DNA of 47,682 nucleotides, taken from CAWEPK01 sp049521495. GTDB lineage: Bacteria > Desulfobacterota > Syntrophorhabdia > Syntrophorhabdales > WCHB1-27. The stretch is taken from positions 1 to 47,682 of the forward strand of contig JBEKOT010000004.1 in assembly GCA_049521495.1 (NCBI GenBank), read 5' to 3'. A program made the position numbers and the translations under genes. Of the stretch, positions 16,650 to 24,971 are shown one piece after another (position 1 is the first letter of the stretch; each line of letters begins with the position of its first letter). The notes below the pieces were generated by a model. It was given only the letters and a program-made list of their open reading frames with translations. It was not told where the DNA came from and did no database searches.

Positions 16650-18609
16650 TGCTGTCCTCCTTTCTCGAGTCTGCTCCATATGATCCTTCGGACCTCGGTA
16701 TTATGGGCAATTCGAGGTATGACGGACATTCGGCATAATGGAACAGCGTGATCCTCGGTGTTGTCGTGGCTTGATCGGCCGGGTCGTTGCGCGGTGAAAG
16801 CGCGGGATTGAGGTCGTGGGAAGGCCAGTCCGCGGACGCAATGGAAAGCCCTATACGATGCCCCTTGGCGAACACCCAGGAGGTGGGATAAAGATCGAAC
16901 AGGAGCTCGACCGCCTTCCCGTCGCGAAAAACATCGGCCAGGTAATCGCCCTTGCGAAAACCATGGCAGGGGAGATCGGGCGCCACGCGCGATACGTTTT
17001 CGGCTAGCAGTCTGTGGCAAAAGCCGGCCCTCGCCATGCCTTCGGTCACGTAGAGCGCCTCCCCCTCCCGATCGATGTCTTCTAGGTAAACAAAGAAATC
17101 CGCGTCTCTTCCCGTCGATGCCACCCAGAGCCGGATGACCGGATGACCGGTTACTTCCTGGTCGTCATCGAGGGGCGGCGAGGCAAATGTGATGCACTTC
17201 CTGCGCTTCTCCGTTCTTTTGATTATCTCGTCGCCGAGCCAGGCGCCCGTCCAGCGGCTGTCGTTCTGAGCACCCTGTCTCGCATCGTGCGTGAGGTCTG
17301 CTTCATATTCATCCGCTCCCTCGCCGGGTCCTACCGGAGACAATGCGCCCTTCCCATGGAGATAGTACCGCGTCGGCGCCTGCCTGGCAAGAGGCCATTC
17401 CTTTTCCTCCCGGAAGCCTCCCCCGTTCATTACATATATGAGCACCGGGGGGTCGTTCGCAATGCCGTCGTCCATCCCCTTCAGATAACGATCGAAGAAC
17501 CGGAGGCGTTCTTCTCTAAGGCGTGCCGCAATCACCGCCGGGTCTTCCCCGAAATGGCGCAGATAAGGCCCGACCATGGGGACGCCAAACAGGTCAAGAG
17601 ACCCGTGAGTCAGCGGGAGAAAGAGCAGGCGCGAAGGATTGGTGGCGCGCAGCGAGCAGTACCATTGCGCTGTTCCACGACTGAACAGGTCGAACCATCC
17701 GCCCACGTTGTAGACAGGTATCGCAGACTCTCTCAGGCGCTCGAGCGATCCGCCGGCGCCGATATCAATCCAGGTGTGCCCTCCTGCGCCGCAGCGGGAG
17801 TCGCTGAACCGTGCGGCAGGGGCCCACTCCTTGATGTCTTGGTTGAGGAGGTGTTCCTTTATAGCGTTATAGTAAACGTTGTCCCGCTTTACGCCGTCCC
17901 TGTATGCGGGAGGGCCGAAGACGAAGAAGGGCGCCCCTGGCGGGTAAAGGGGGATCTCGTCGCTCAGTTCGCCGTCGCCGTCTTCGTCTGTGACAGGAGC
18001 TGGGGGCAGGATGGGCATGCCTGCCGGGCCGTCGGCGATGTATGCCGCCCTGTCGAGGAAATACATGAGTCCGGACCATATTTCTATCATCTTGCGTCGA
18101 TAGATGCCTGCCGAATACGCGATGCCCTCGGCGAAGCCGTCGAATCCGCCCATCTCCGGCATTATGCACTTCAGGGCCCCGGGTCCTTCGGCAGCAACGG
18201 CAAACTGCGACCAGGCGGCGTAAGAGCCGCCGTACATACCCACATTTCCGCTGCACCAGGGCTGTCTCTCTATCCAGTCCACAATCTCTTTTCCGTCCTT
18301 TCCCAGTTGCGGACTCATATCGGCCCTGGAGCCATAAGAAGCGCCGCTCCCTCTCATGTCGGCGATCACGATAGCATATCCGTGAGAGGTGAAGAAACTG
18401 ATAAAGGATGGCGAGCCGCCCACCGTGGTCGAAAGCTGGCCGGTCTGAGGGTCTATGACGGCGCGCGAATACGGATGATAATTGAAAAGGACAGGGAAAG
18501 CGCTTTCTCTTCCCTCTTCCCGCGGCGTATATACATCCACGGCGATACGCACGCCGTCGGACATTGGGATGTAGCAGGAAGATCGGAAATAAGTCTCTGC
18601 CCCTGTCAT
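16642..18609 (-). CDS. CocE/NonD family hydrolase (alpha/beta hydrolase, X-Pro dipeptidyl-peptidase-like)
   Basis: A 655-residue cytoplasmic hydrolase related to cocaine esterase and glutaryl-7-ACA acylase. The alpha/beta hydrolase core carries the nucleophile S129 in GMYGGSYAAW, the acid D307 in GGWFD, and H335 in LTHGS. The C-terminal jelly-roll domain (PepX_C type) begins near residue 410. No signal peptide is seen. An insertion in the cap domain (208-219) reads like an EF-hand calcium loop, DEDGDGELSDEI. It would cleave an ester or amide bond to release an acid for the ligase. The natural substrate is unknown. It overlaps the next gene by 8 bases. Confidence 0.88.
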   Translation of the reverse strand: MTGAETYFRSSCYIPMSDGVRIAVDVYTPREEGRESAFPVLFNYHPYSRAVIDPQTGQLSTTVGGSPSFISFFTSHGYAIVIADMRGSGASYGSRADMSPQLGKDGKEIVDWIERQPWCSGNVGMYGGSYAAWSQFAVAAEGPGALKCIMPEMGGFDGFAEGIAYSAGIYRRKMIEIWSGLMYFLDRAAYIADGPAGMPILPPAPVTDEDGDGELSDEIPLYPPGAPFFVFGPPAYRDGVKRDNVYYNAIKEHLLNQDIKEWAPAARFSDSRCGAGGHTWIDIGAGGSLERLRESAIPVYNVGGWFDLFSRGTAQWYCSLRATNPSRLLFLPLTHGSLDLFGVPMVGPYLRHFGEDPAVIAARLREERLRFFDRYLKGMDDGIANDPPVLIYVMNGGGFREEKEWPLARQAPTRYYLHGKGALSPVGPGEGADEYEADLTHDARQGAQNDSRWTGAWLGDEIIKRTEKRRKCITFASPPLDDDQEVTGHPVIRLWVASTGRDADFFVYLEDIDREGEALYVTEGMARAGFCHRLLAENVSRVAPDLPCHGFRKGDYLADVFRDGKAVELLFDLYPTSWVFAKGHRIGLSIASADWPSHDLNPALSPRNDPADQATTTPRITLFHYAECPSYLELPIIPRSEGSYGADSRKEDSNG

Positions 18610-18613
18610 CTTG

Positions 18614-19399
18614 TCACAGGTTAATACGGCTTATCAGCGGGGCACCGCCGCCGACGAGGAGGCGGTCTCCCGTCATATAGGAAGACAACTCCGATGCAAG
18701 GAATAGGGCAGCCCCGGCTATCTCTCCGGGACTTCCTACCCTTTGCATCGGGGCGATTGTTTTGCCGATCTGTCTAAAGAACTCTTCCTTGTCGACGCCG
18801 GGAGGCACGATGTGATTGAAAATATCGGTACGTATGGCGCCCGGCAGGATAGCGTTGACGGTAATATTGAACGGGGCCAGCTCCAGCGCCAGGTCGAGCG
18901 TAAAGCCGAGCATGCCTGCCTTCGATGAAGAATAGTGGATAAGGGGTGCAGGCGGCGCAATGGCTGCCATAGATGAAATATTGATGATCCTGCCGTAACG
19001 GGCCGCCTTCATTGAGGGTACGACCGCCTTGGAGCAGAGGAACGCTCCTTTTAGGTTTATGCCCAGGACGCGTTCCCAGTCCTCCTCCGTGATATCGGTG
19101 ATCGACCGGGGTAGGCCGCCGGGTATGCCCGCGTTATTGACAAGGATATCGATGCGGCCGAGCTCCCGGACGACTCTCTCCACCATGTCGGCCACCTCGG
19201 CCCCCTTCGAGACGTCGCAGACGACGGGAAATGCCTTTCCGCCGCTTTTGACGATCTCGCCCGTTGTCTTGGCCGCCTCTTTTTCGAGGGTATCGGCGAT
19301 CACGGTCGTGCATCCTTCTTCTGCGAACTTGACGGCAATGCCCTTGCCTATCCCTTTAGCGCCACCCGTGACGATGGCTACCCGGTCCTCAAGCAGCAC
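18614..19399 (-). CDS. Short-chain dehydrogenase/reductase (FabG-like), third SDR of the cluster
   Basis: A 261-residue classical SDR with TGGAKGIG, NNAG, a catalytic Ser in INISSMAA and YSSSK. It resembles FabG-type 3-oxoacyl reductases and is clearly different from the tandem pair further downstream, so it was not part of that duplication. Its stop lies 4 bases before the hydrolase ATG, and it follows the DUF1329 gene by 22 bases. It probably oxidises an alcohol group of the substrate before or after hydrolysis; the reaction cannot be specified. Confidence 0.9.
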   Translation of the reverse strand: MLLEDRVAIVTGGAKGIGKGIAVKFAEEGCTTVIADTLEKEAAKTTGEIVKSGGKAFPVVCDVSKGAEVADMVERVVRELGRIDILVNNAGIPGGLPRSITDITEEDWERVLGINLKGAFLCSKAVVPSMKAARYGRIINISSMAAIAPPAPLIHYSSSKAGMLGFTLDLALELAPFNITVNAILPGAIRTDIFNHIVPPGVDKEEFFRQIGKTIAPMQRVGSPGEIAGAALFLASELSSYMTGDRLLVGGGAPLISRINL

Positions 19400-19421
19400 G
19401 TCGCACCTCCTTCAGGCACTT

Positions 19422-20858
19422 CTATTTGCCCTTCTTTATCATCCCCTCGAGGCTCATATCGCCCCTTCTCAACCAGGTTATCGGCGTGATGAAGGGAGTC
19501 GCGCAGGAGCTGTGGAGGTCCACGTGGTCCCGGCTTATGACGAAGGTCTGCGTTGTCATGCCCATTTCAGGTACGAACGTCGTGAACGTGTCGTTCGTCC
19601 GGTAAAGCCTGCCCTTCTGATCGTAGTTCTCGATATGGTAGAGGACGAAGTTCTCCTTGTCGAAGTAGAGCAGCCTCGAGCTGTAAACATAGTTCTTGTC
19701 GAGCTGGGTCATCTTGATCACGTAGAGCGGCCTGCGCTCCATCTCGACGTTCTTCAACTCCAGCCCCTTCTTCGAGCTTAAGTATATCGAGCCGTCCGTC
19801 GAGAACGGCACGAGGTACTCCCGCTCGCCCACAAGCTCGATCTTGTACGGGTACCTGTTCGGGTTGAGCGTGTTGAACCCGCTGTTGTCGTCGTAGATGA
19901 TATCCTGGCCGCCGACGGCATCCTGCGTATCCGTCGCGCTCATCCTCCTCACCCTTCTCAGGACGTTCACGTATACCTGAAAGAGGTCGAAATCGGCCGG
20001 GTTCTCGTAGCTCACGATACTGACCGCGGTACCGTACTGGTCCCTGGGGGCAAGGTAGCTGAGCATTACGGCGCTCTGCTCTTTTCTGCTTTTGGCCCGC
20101 TCGTCGAAATAGCCCAGAGGAGCAATGGCGCAGCGGCCCTGGAGACGGACTGTTTTTATCTCTATCAGGCCGTTGAAATCCATCTTCATGTGACTGTTGA
20201 ATCCCAGGAAGAAGCCGACGGAGTCGGAGCTCTCCGCACACCAGTAATTCTTGAGCCAGTTGTAGACGATCTGCTGCGCCTTGAACGGTCCTGAGGGGCG
20301 GGGAAAGGGGATGCCGGACTCGTAGCTCGAGGGTATGATGTATCCCTTGCTGTCGAGCTTTGTCTTCCCCTCGTTCCTCTTCGTGGCTTCGGCTACCGGC
20401 AGTTGATAATAGAACTGGCGGGTGGGGATGAGGGTCATCTCGGGAAAATTGCCTAGCCACGGAGGAGCGCCCGGCTTGAAGAACTTATCCCTGAAATACG
20501 GGATCATAAGCTCCTTGAGCCCCGGCATAGTCTCCATATCTTTATAGGTGTACTTGCCCGGCTTTATCTCGGGTGCGATTTTGCCTACTACCTCGGGCGC
20601 GGCAAATCCCACCACTTCTTTCCAAGCCTTCTCCATGGTAGGAACATCCCATGATAGCTTCGCGTATACGTCGGGGGGAAGGACCTTCTTGTAGCTCAGG
20701 TCCTTGTAAACCGGGCGGGGATCGTCCATAGCGCCTTTATGTTTCAGGTACGTCCCTGCGTCCACCTTCTGGTAGTCGGCGGCCTGCAAGCCTCCTGCCA
20801 GCATTGCCAGCGATAGGGACGGCAGGAAAAAGCATTTCAATACGCTTCGCACTTTCAT
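19422..20858 (-). CDS. DUF1329 family periplasmic protein (LolA/LolB-like fold)
   Basis: A 478-residue exported protein with a signal peptide over about residues 1-26 (hydrophobic core, cleavage near LQAAD). The family landmark GIPFPRPSGPFKAQQIVYNW lies near residue 180. DUF1329 proteins belong to the outer-membrane lipoprotein-sorting-like clan and almost always accompany a DUF1302 outer-membrane protein, as here. They are found with RND/MMPL transporters near genes for degradation of steroids, terpenes and other hydrophobic compounds. A periplasmic lipid or substrate carrier role is inferred. A GGAGGAGAG ribosome-binding site precedes ATG 20858. Confidence 0.88.
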   Translation of the reverse strand: MKVRSVLKCFFLPSLSLAMLAGGLQAADYQKVDAGTYLKHKGAMDDPRPVYKDLSYKKVLPPDVYAKLSWDVPTMEKAWKEVVGFAAPEVVGKIAPEIKPGKYTYKDMETMPGLKELMIPYFRDKFFKPGAPPWLGNFPEMTLIPTRQFYYQLPVAEATKRNEGKTKLDSKGYIIPSSYESGIPFPRPSGPFKAQQIVYNWLKNYWCAESSDSVGFFLGFNSHMKMDFNGLIEIKTVRLQGRCAIAPLGYFDERAKSRKEQSAVMLSYLAPRDQYGTAVSIVSYENPADFDLFQVYVNVLRRVRRMSATDTQDAVGGQDIIYDDNSGFNTLNPNRYPYKIELVGEREYLVPFSTDGSIYLSSKKGLELKNVEMERRPLYVIKMTQLDKNYVYSSRLLYFDKENFVLYHIENYDQKGRLYRTNDTFTTFVPEMGMTTQTFVISRDHVDLHSSCATPFITPITWLRRGDMSLEGMIKKGK

Positions 20859-20895
20859 ACTCTCCTCCTTTCCTTCGGCTTTCCGAGAGCCGCGG

Positions 20896-22431
20896 TTATC
20901 CGAACTTATAGCTTATCTTGAAGTATACCTCGTCCTTGTCGTGGAACGGCTCGAACCCCTGGCCCTGTATGCTCCCGCTGAATGTCATGACCCCTAACGA
21001 GAAGTGCCATTTGTTGCTGTAGTCATAGACCACCTGGTACCTGAAGAAGTTAGACCGGTTCGTCAGGTCCCTCATCCAGAAGAAGGAGGGGACCAGCTTG
21101 TTGTGGAGGTAAGAAGTGGTGATCATGAGGCTAGTCAGGTAGTTGTTCTCATAAAGCGGCCCTCCAGGCGTCTGGAGCGTGAAATCTGTGCGGTCGGGAT
21201 AATTCATGATGCGTCTGTCCGTGAACTGTGGAGATATGGTGAAATAGGCCCGGGGGTTCAGCACGGGTATCTTCACCTTCCAGTCCATGCCCGCTGCATA
21301 CCGGAATTCGTCCCTGTGCACCCAGTCGTTGGTCGACGTCCACTCGGTGGCGCCGAACTCGTAGAAGGTCTCGAAGCGGAGGACAGGTGCGACACCACCC
21401 AGGAAGCTCGCCTTCAGCGGGGTGATGTCCCGGCTGAAAGTGCCGCCCACGAAGCGCATCAGAGGGTACTTCCCCGTGAAGTCGGGATGGAGCAGTAAGT
21501 TGCCGTTGGCCGCGGTCGTGAGGGGGTCCATGCCGGTCACCTTCGCCACCGGCATCTGGTCGAGGCCGTAAAAGCCGTTCAGGGTAATGATGGAGTCATG
21601 GATGACGCTCTTGATCCTCAGACCGTATTCGTATCCCGAGCTGTTGAAAGCCGTCGGCCTCTGGAAATCGAAGTTAGCAGAACCGACATTGGCTACTGCC
21701 CCGGGCGGGAAGGGCGGTGAAGGCAGCCCCGAGTTGATGTCGGGGGCCCATATGCCGCCGGCGTTGTTCCCCGGCTTTATGAACTGGTTGCCTACAAACT
21801 CTGCATTCGGGTTGAAGACCATCTCGACGCCCAGGTCCTGGATCCATGAAGGCTTGACCGGTACGTAATATTCCGCCTTGGCCATCCAAAGAGGAATGAT
21901 CGTTGTTTCGAACTCCACATCGGCGAACCCACGCCTCCCGTCGAGGGGGTTTATCTGGTCAATCAGGCGGAAGCCGTCCATCTCGCCCCACGAGACGATC
22001 TGCTTGCCGAGACGGATATTCCAGTTCGGCGGCGTCCACGTGACGTGCGCCTCCTTCACGAGCTGCCAGTCCTTGTTGTCCATGTAGAGGTTGGAGCGGG
22101 AACTCGCAAAGCCTTTCGAGACCCAGTCGTTGTTGTTCGATTTGATGTCGTAGGCCCAGTCGGCCGTGAACATGCCCGAGCCGTAGAACTTCAGGTCGTC
22201 CCGGGGTTTGTAAGCGGTCTCGAGGAAGACGTTCGTAAGGGCCGATTCCAGGTCTTGCGGGGCGTCCAACCTGTTTTTACCGGTGATGTTGAAGGCTGCC
22301 CCCTGTGTAATATAACCCATAATGGTGAAGGGCCTGCCGCCTACGTCGTACTCGGCGGCAATACCTTGTCCGATGGCCAGGAGCGCTATTAAGACGCTTG
22401 CTATTACGGAAGCCAGAAACATTCTTCTCAT
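20896..22431 (-). CDS. DUF1302 family outer-membrane beta-barrel protein
   Basis: A 511-residue exported protein with a signal peptide over about residues 1-26 (cleavage near GIAAEYDV). The body is rich in alternating aromatic/polar strands and ends ...FKISYKFG, typical of an outer-membrane barrel, although the last residue is Gly rather than Phe. The DUF1302 hallmark LGKQIVSWGE...LIDQINPLD is present around residue 140. It probably forms a channel or docking site for a hydrophobic substrate, with DUF1329 and the RND protein as partners. A GGGGGAGGT ribosome-binding site lies upstream. Confidence 0.88.
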   Translation of the reverse strand: MRRMFLASVIASVLIALLAIGQGIAAEYDVGGRPFTIMGYITQGAAFNITGKNRLDAPQDLESALTNVFLETAYKPRDDLKFYGSGMFTADWAYDIKSNNNDWVSKGFASSRSNLYMDNKDWQLVKEAHVTWTPPNWNIRLGKQIVSWGEMDGFRLIDQINPLDGRRGFADVEFETTIIPLWMAKAEYYVPVKPSWIQDLGVEMVFNPNAEFVGNQFIKPGNNAGGIWAPDINSGLPSPPFPPGAVANVGSANFDFQRPTAFNSSGYEYGLRIKSVIHDSIITLNGFYGLDQMPVAKVTGMDPLTTAANGNLLLHPDFTGKYPLMRFVGGTFSRDITPLKASFLGGVAPVLRFETFYEFGATEWTSTNDWVHRDEFRYAAGMDWKVKIPVLNPRAYFTISPQFTDRRIMNYPDRTDFTLQTPGGPLYENNYLTSLMITTSYLHNKLVPSFFWMRDLTNRSNFFRYQVVYDYSNKWHFSLGVMTFSGSIQGQGFEPFHDKDEVYFKISYKFG

Positions 22432-22470
22432 AGTATTCCACCTCCCCCTTCTGAGGTATATCTATTTATG

Positions 22471-22499
22471 TAAAAGGGAACTTTTCCACCCTGTTCCCC
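22471..22499 (-). terminator. Intercistronic hairpin between the RND and DUF1302 genes (attenuator-like)
   Basis: On the minus strand GGGAAC (22498-22493) pairs with GTTCCC (22481-22476) around an 11-nt loop, followed by TTTTA. The stem is short, so read-through is expected. It could lower expression of downstream genes relative to the transporter, or mark an mRNA processing boundary. Confidence 0.35.
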
Positions 22500-22507
22500 A
22501 TTGCCTC

Positions 22508-24949
22508 CTATTCATTACCGGGGACGGCGACGACTTCCGCCCCCGGCGCACGACTGACGTAGGCGTCGACGACTTCCCTCCGCCTCGATATAAACCTCGG
22601 TCTTATGAGATATATCATGAGGGGATGGAGGGTCAGGCTGAGAAGGACATTAGCGGCCATGATCAGCGAGAGAAAGAAGCCGACCTCGGCCTGAAACTTC
22701 ATATCCGAAAAGAAATACCAGGTGAGTATCGGCAGCACGACCGTGATGCCCGTGTAGACAACTGCCTTTCCGCAGGTGCATATCGACTGCGAGATCGTTG
22801 CCGTCCAGTCTCCGTTCTGCGCCGGAAATTCCTCGATGCACCTGCTGTAGAGGTAGATCGCGAAGTCGACGCCCACTCCGGCGCCTATGGCGGCAACAGG
22901 GAGCGTATTAATGGAAAGGCCTATATTGCGAAGGGACATGTACGCGCCGGCCATGCCGTTCGCAAGGATCAGGGGCAGGGTGAGCATGAGGCCCGCCACG
23001 ATGGACCGGTAAGAGAGCATGCAGAGGATGAATATCCCGAGATAGACGGCAAGGTCGATCATGATGTGGGAGCGCTTCATCTCCTCGTTGACCGCGATCT
23101 CCATGCCGATCCTCCCGCCTGCCAGCTTGAATTCGCCCTTGTCCAGCTTCATGGGTTCTGTCTTGAAGAAGGCGTAGGCTGCGTCGCGGATGCGAAGAAG
23201 GTTCGCAGAGGTGTGGTCCGAGAAAAAGAGCGTGATCTGGGCGCGCTCGAGCTGGTCGTCGATGAAGCGTCCCAGGGTGCTCCTGTTCGTATTCTGGCGC
23301 ACGTAGCCCATGAGGCCGGTAAGCATCGTCTGGTCCCTGGGCAGTTGGTACCAGAGCTCGTCGCCGTCATGGAAAATGACGTTGGTCATCCTCACCGTGT
23401 CGATGATGGAGCAGGAAGACTTGTAGATGTCCGACAAGGTTCTTCTCATGTGGCGGTCGAAGGCCTCGAAGGTGTGGAGCACCGCCGGGTCGTAGACCGA
23501 TTCTTTATGTCCCTCATAGAAGAGCATCAGGTTTTCCGAGGACGCGTCGAAGTTGTTGTTGATCATCGCCTGGTCCTGATTGTACCTGTGGCTGTCATAA
23601 AAGATGGGAGAGCCGGGGGTCGGGTCTCCTATCTTCAGCTTGCTCATCTCATAGGTGCAGAGGATAGTGAGAAGGATGATGGCGCCCCCCACGATCCAGC
23701 GGCCCTTGGGAGCAATGGAGAAACTGGTGATCCTCATCATGCCCCTTGCCTTCCAGTCCGTCTGGCACTTGTCCTTCGCCCATTCCGTGCTGTTTACCTT
23801 AAGGGGAACCAGGCTGCAGACGACGGGCACCATGAAGCCTGTCAAGAGGATCGTCGCCATCCAGAAGCTCATGATGATGGCAAGGTGGTGCATGAGCGCG
23901 ATCTTCGCGATAAAGAGGACCAGGAACCCGGCCACGTCTGCGGCCACGGCCGCGAAATTGGGTATCCACATGGTGCGCATGGTCTCGTAGCACGCGCGGA
24001 GGCGGTCGCCTCCGCTCGCTTCCAGCTCCTCGAAATACCGGTACGCGATCTGATGCGAGTTGCCGATCATGCGCGCCCCTACAAGGAAGGCGAGGACATA
24101 GAGGAGGGGGTTGAAATTGACGCCGGTGAAGCCGATGAAGCCCAGGCCCCAGATCGTAAGGATGCCCGCATTGACGAGGGGCGAGATCATGCCGGGGAAG
24201 TTACGGAAGATGATGACGAGGACGAGCGCGATGGCGAATATGCTTATGGCAAAGACGCGGTACATCTGGGGCTTGAGACTATAGATCCAGCCCATGAGCA
24301 TGGGGTAGCCCGTGATATGTATGGAGGTATTTGCGTCTGAGTAATCTTTCCTCAGCTTCTGGAGGAGGCCGAACGCCTTTTCATAGGAGATGTTCTCCTT
24401 GAACTCGGTAAGGAGCAAGGCGCCGGTGCCGTCCCTCGAGACGAGCGTGCCGTTATAGGCTGGATTGGAGAAGATGTTCTCCTTGAGCAAGGCCATGTCC
24501 CGGTCTGTCTTCGGGATGTCGGGCCACATCAAGGGAACTATGCTTATCTCACCCTTGCTTTTCGCCGTAACGACTTTCGTTGAAGGGGTAGCAATGGACA
24601 CGGTGAGAACGCGATACACTTCATCCCACATGGCTACTTCTTCAGTCATTTTTTTGACTTTAGAAAGGGCAGTTTCGTTGAAAATGTCTCCATTCTTCAG
24701 CTTGATTGCTATGACTGCCCCTGACCCGCCGCCCCCGAATACCTGGGCAAACGTTGCGTGGAGCTTCAAATAGGGATGATCGTACGGCAGCATATCCTGC
24801 AGGATGACCTCCCCGCGGATCTTGAACGAGCCGAACAGGAAAACGCAGGTGATAACAAGGATAATAACGAACGCAATAAGCCGGTACCGCGCCAGGAACC
24901 AGCAAAAATGGTCAAGCGGTGTAGTCTTGCTTTTTGGCTGACTCGTCAT
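22508..24949 (-). CDS. RND superfamily (MMPL/HAE3-type) transporter
   Basis: An 813-residue inner-membrane transporter with the two-fold RND layout: a first helix near residues 20-38, a large periplasmic loop, a helix bundle, then the same again. The proton-relay Asp motif GAGVGVDFAIYLYSR is in the second half (about residue 695). The first half has VGARMIGNSHQI in the equivalent place, a form typical of the MMPL subgroup found next to DUF1302/DUF1329 genes. The start is ATG 24949, 22 bases after the YCF48 stop; a longer frame overlaps that gene. Likely cargo is a hydrophobic molecule; direction is unknown. Confidence 0.9.
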   Translation of the reverse strand: MTSQPKSKTTPLDHFCWFLARYRLIAFVIILVITCVFLFGSFKIRGEVILQDMLPYDHPYLKLHATFAQVFGGGGSGAVIAIKLKNGDIFNETALSKVKKMTEEVAMWDEVYRVLTVSIATPSTKVVTAKSKGEISIVPLMWPDIPKTDRDMALLKENIFSNPAYNGTLVSRDGTGALLLTEFKENISYEKAFGLLQKLRKDYSDANTSIHITGYPMLMGWIYSLKPQMYRVFAISIFAIALVLVIIFRNFPGMISPLVNAGILTIWGLGFIGFTGVNFNPLLYVLAFLVGARMIGNSHQIAYRYFEELEASGGDRLRACYETMRTMWIPNFAAVAADVAGFLVLFIAKIALMHHLAIIMSFWMATILLTGFMVPVVCSLVPLKVNSTEWAKDKCQTDWKARGMMRITSFSIAPKGRWIVGGAIILLTILCTYEMSKLKIGDPTPGSPIFYDSHRYNQDQAMINNNFDASSENLMLFYEGHKESVYDPAVLHTFEAFDRHMRRTLSDIYKSSCSIIDTVRMTNVIFHDGDELWYQLPRDQTMLTGLMGYVRQNTNRSTLGRFIDDQLERAQITLFFSDHTSANLLRIRDAAYAFFKTEPMKLDKGEFKLAGGRIGMEIAVNEEMKRSHIMIDLAVYLGIFILCMLSYRSIVAGLMLTLPLILANGMAGAYMSLRNIGLSINTLPVAAIGAGVGVDFAIYLYSRCIEEFPAQNGDWTATISQSICTCGKAVVYTGITVVLPILTWYFFSDMKFQAEVGFFLSLIMAANVLLSLTLHPLMIYLIRPRFISRRREVVDAYVSRAPGAEVVAVPGNE

Positions 24950-24971
24950 GATCTTAGTTCCTCTTCCTGAG

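Noticed and set aside
17143..18624. 493-residue plus-strand open frame
   Set aside because: Antisense to the CocE/NonD hydrolase with a complete catalytic triad; composition is that of a shadow frame.
22322..24340. 672-residue plus-strand open frame
   Set aside because: It lies antisense to the DUF1302 and RND genes, whose proteins show clear family motifs. The frame has charged, low-complexity composition typical of the complementary strand of GC-rich genes.
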